Positions 63,056 through 64,000 of a stretch of DNA of 64,000 nucleotides are shown piece after piece. The stretch covers positions 1-64,000 of the forward strand of contig JBPOIJ010000069.1 of assembly GCA_052034585.1 (NCBI GenBank). The letters are read 5' to 3'. The notes beneath the pieces were generated by a model. It was not told the origin of the DNA. It did not search any database and saw only the letters and a program-made list of their open reading frames with translations. The translations under genes were made by a program, and so were the position numbers. Origin of the DNA: Xiheimicrobium sp052034585 (GTDB lineage: Bacteria; Myxococcota; Myxococcia; Myxococcales; Myxococcaceae). Position 1 is the stretch's first letter; each line of letters starts with the position of its first letter.

Positions 63056-63742
63056 TCACTGTCGTTCTCCCGCGAGATACTGCCGGGTGATCTCCTCCAT
63101 CGTCGCGCCCTCTCGAGGCGCGAAGCGCTCTCCCGTCACCGTCGTCGAGAGAATTCGGTCCGACCTGAACACCCGCACGTCGCTCCGGAGCCGGCACCAC
63201 GCCGCCATCAACCAGAACGGCCCGGTGCGCACGAGGCCGAGCGGCTCCACCTCGCGCTCGGTCGTGTCCTGCCGACGCACACCCGCATAGACGAGCCGCA
63301 GCACCCGCCGGTGGTGCACTGCATCGAGAATGGTGGAGAGCGGACCCTTCTCCCGCCGCTCCGGCACCCGCACCGTCACGTCGAGGCGCTTCACCCGCGC
63401 GATGGCCTCCGGAGCGAGCGCCCCTTCGAGCTTGAGCATCGCGCTCGAGAGCTGGGTGGTGAGCCCGTCGTCCGCGTCCTGGAGCAGAACCTTGGCGGCG
63501 ATGATCAACGCCTCTGCTTCTTCAGGCGTCACGGCGAGAGGCCTCAAGTGCGCGCCGCTCGAGAGGTGGTAGCCGTCTCCCGGCGTGCCGATGATGGGGA
63601 AGCCCGCCTCCTCGAGCGCGGCGATGTCCCGGTAGATGGTGCGCACCGAGACGCCGAACTGCTCCGCCGCGTCCTCCGCGCGCATGCGGCGCCGTGACGA
63701 GAAGAACAACGCCAGACTCAACAACCGCGGGAGCCGCGCCAT
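63056..63742 (-). CDS. HTH + WYL-domain transcriptional regulator (YafY type)
   Basis: 228 residues. N-terminal winged helix-turn-helix (RAEDAAEQFGVSVRTIYRDIAALEEAGF, in part: AEQFGVSVRTIYRDI) with the typical GTPGDGYHLSSG wing. The central part (VTPEEAEALIIAAKVL) and the WYL-domain core (HHRRVLRLVYAG, EVEPLGLVRTGPFWLMAAWC) follow. WYL domains bind nucleic-acid or nucleotide signals. It is divergent from the aldose-1-epimerase-like gene across 61 bases and is likely to regulate it or itself. Confidence 0.9.
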   Translation of the reverse strand: MARLPRLLSLALFFSSRRRMRAEDAAEQFGVSVRTIYRDIAALEEAGFPIIGTPGDGYHLSSGAHLRPLAVTPEEAEALIIAAKVLLQDADDGLTTQLSSAMLKLEGALAPEAIARVKRLDVTVRVPERREKGPLSTILDAVHHRRVLRLVYAGVRRQDTTEREVEPLGLVRTGPFWLMAAWCRLRSDVRVFRSDRILSTTVTGERFAPREGATMEEITRQYLAGERQ

Positions 63743-63803
63743 GCCGAGTTCTCTCCTCCTGCCGCTGCGAAGTCACGCGAGTCCGTCGGCGCCCACGTCT
63801 AGG

Positions 63804-64000
63804 ATGCCGCGCACGATGCGAATCGAACGAACGATGGGCGCTGGTGGACTCGAGACGTGGATCCTCTCCGAGCCGAACGCCGAAGTCCGGGTGGTGCCCT
63901 CGCGCGGAGCCCTCGTCACCCACTGGTCGGTGAACGGCCAGGCGCTCCTCTTCCTCGACGAAGCGACCCTCGTCGATCCCTCGAAGAACGTGCGCGGTGG
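63804..64000 (+). CDS. Aldose 1-epimerase-like protein, N-terminus only
   Basis: 65 codons are present before the window end; the gene continues. From ATG 63804 (or 63816) the protein reads ETWILSEPNAEVRVVPSRGA, then VTHWSVNGQALLFLDE and PSKNVRGG. This matches the start of the aldose-1-epimerase/galactose mutarotase family, where the sugar-binding His and Arg come later. It is divergent from the WYL regulator. Confidence 0.7.
   Translation, partial: MPRTMRIERTMGAGGLETWILSEPNAEVRVVPSRGALVTHWSVNGQALLFLDEATLVDPSKNVRG

Overview
The window is GC-rich chromosomal DNA with strong G/C at third codon positions. It has frequent GTG starts, many genes joined by 4-base stop/start overlaps, numerous small lipoproteins, eukaryote-type Ser/Thr kinases with PEGA domains, an FHA-sigma54 activator and a Stigma-type cysteine-rich lipoprotein. 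Together these point to a myxobacterium or close relative (Myxococcota). No rRNA, tRNA, CRISPR array, prophage or complete insertion sequence was recognised.

Layout. 1-6.4 kb: a truncated beta-helix protein, a kinase/PEGA protein pair, a divergent FHA-sigma54 activator and an MFS transporter. 6.4-10.4 kb: VOC protein, cytochrome c, small lipoprotein, GNAT-type acyltransferase joined to an ADP-ribosylglycohydrolase, DUF4303. 10.4-16.2 kb: a full RND efflux operon (fusion protein, pump, outer membrane channel) with a possible tandem operator upstream. 16.4-20 kb: a small secreted protein, a lipoprotein, QueE with a structured leader, and a secreted HExxH protein. 20.2-23.1 kb: the three-subunit proton-translocating transhydrogenase. 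23-31 kb: small secreted proteins and lipoproteins, GlgX and a large lipoprotein. 31-35 kb: GNAT enzyme, second kinase and an ABC-2 exporter. 35-37.5 kb: small envelope proteins and a Crp/Fnr regulator with a perfect palindrome before its start.

37.5-44.8 kb is the most distinctive part. One minus-strand operon encodes an NnrS-like membrane protein, a 30-codon ORF, a fatty-acyl-AMP ligase, a 92-codon ORF with two copies of a hairpin-forming repeat, an SDR/epimerase, an acyl carrier protein, an acyl-CoA dehydrogenase and a B12-binding radical SAM enzyme. Almost every junction is a 4-base overlap. A leader with several inverted repeats precedes it. The ligase-SDR-ACP trio resembles the set used in bacterial ceramide synthesis, and the acyltransferase at 7.7 kb could belong to the same pathway. 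Alternatively the operon makes a modified fatty acid.

45-64 kb: DUF2330 protein, LysM-NlpC/P60 enzyme, polysaccharide-lyase lipoprotein, a cobalamin riboswitch driving a TonB-dependent receptor and a Stigma lipoprotein, small envelope proteins, a phosphoesterase, a hydrolase, an ECF sigma factor followed by a lipoprotein, a trypsin-like lipoprotein protease, DUF4256, an inverted-repeat element of about 118 bases, a WYL regulator and the start of an aldose-1-epimerase-like gene.
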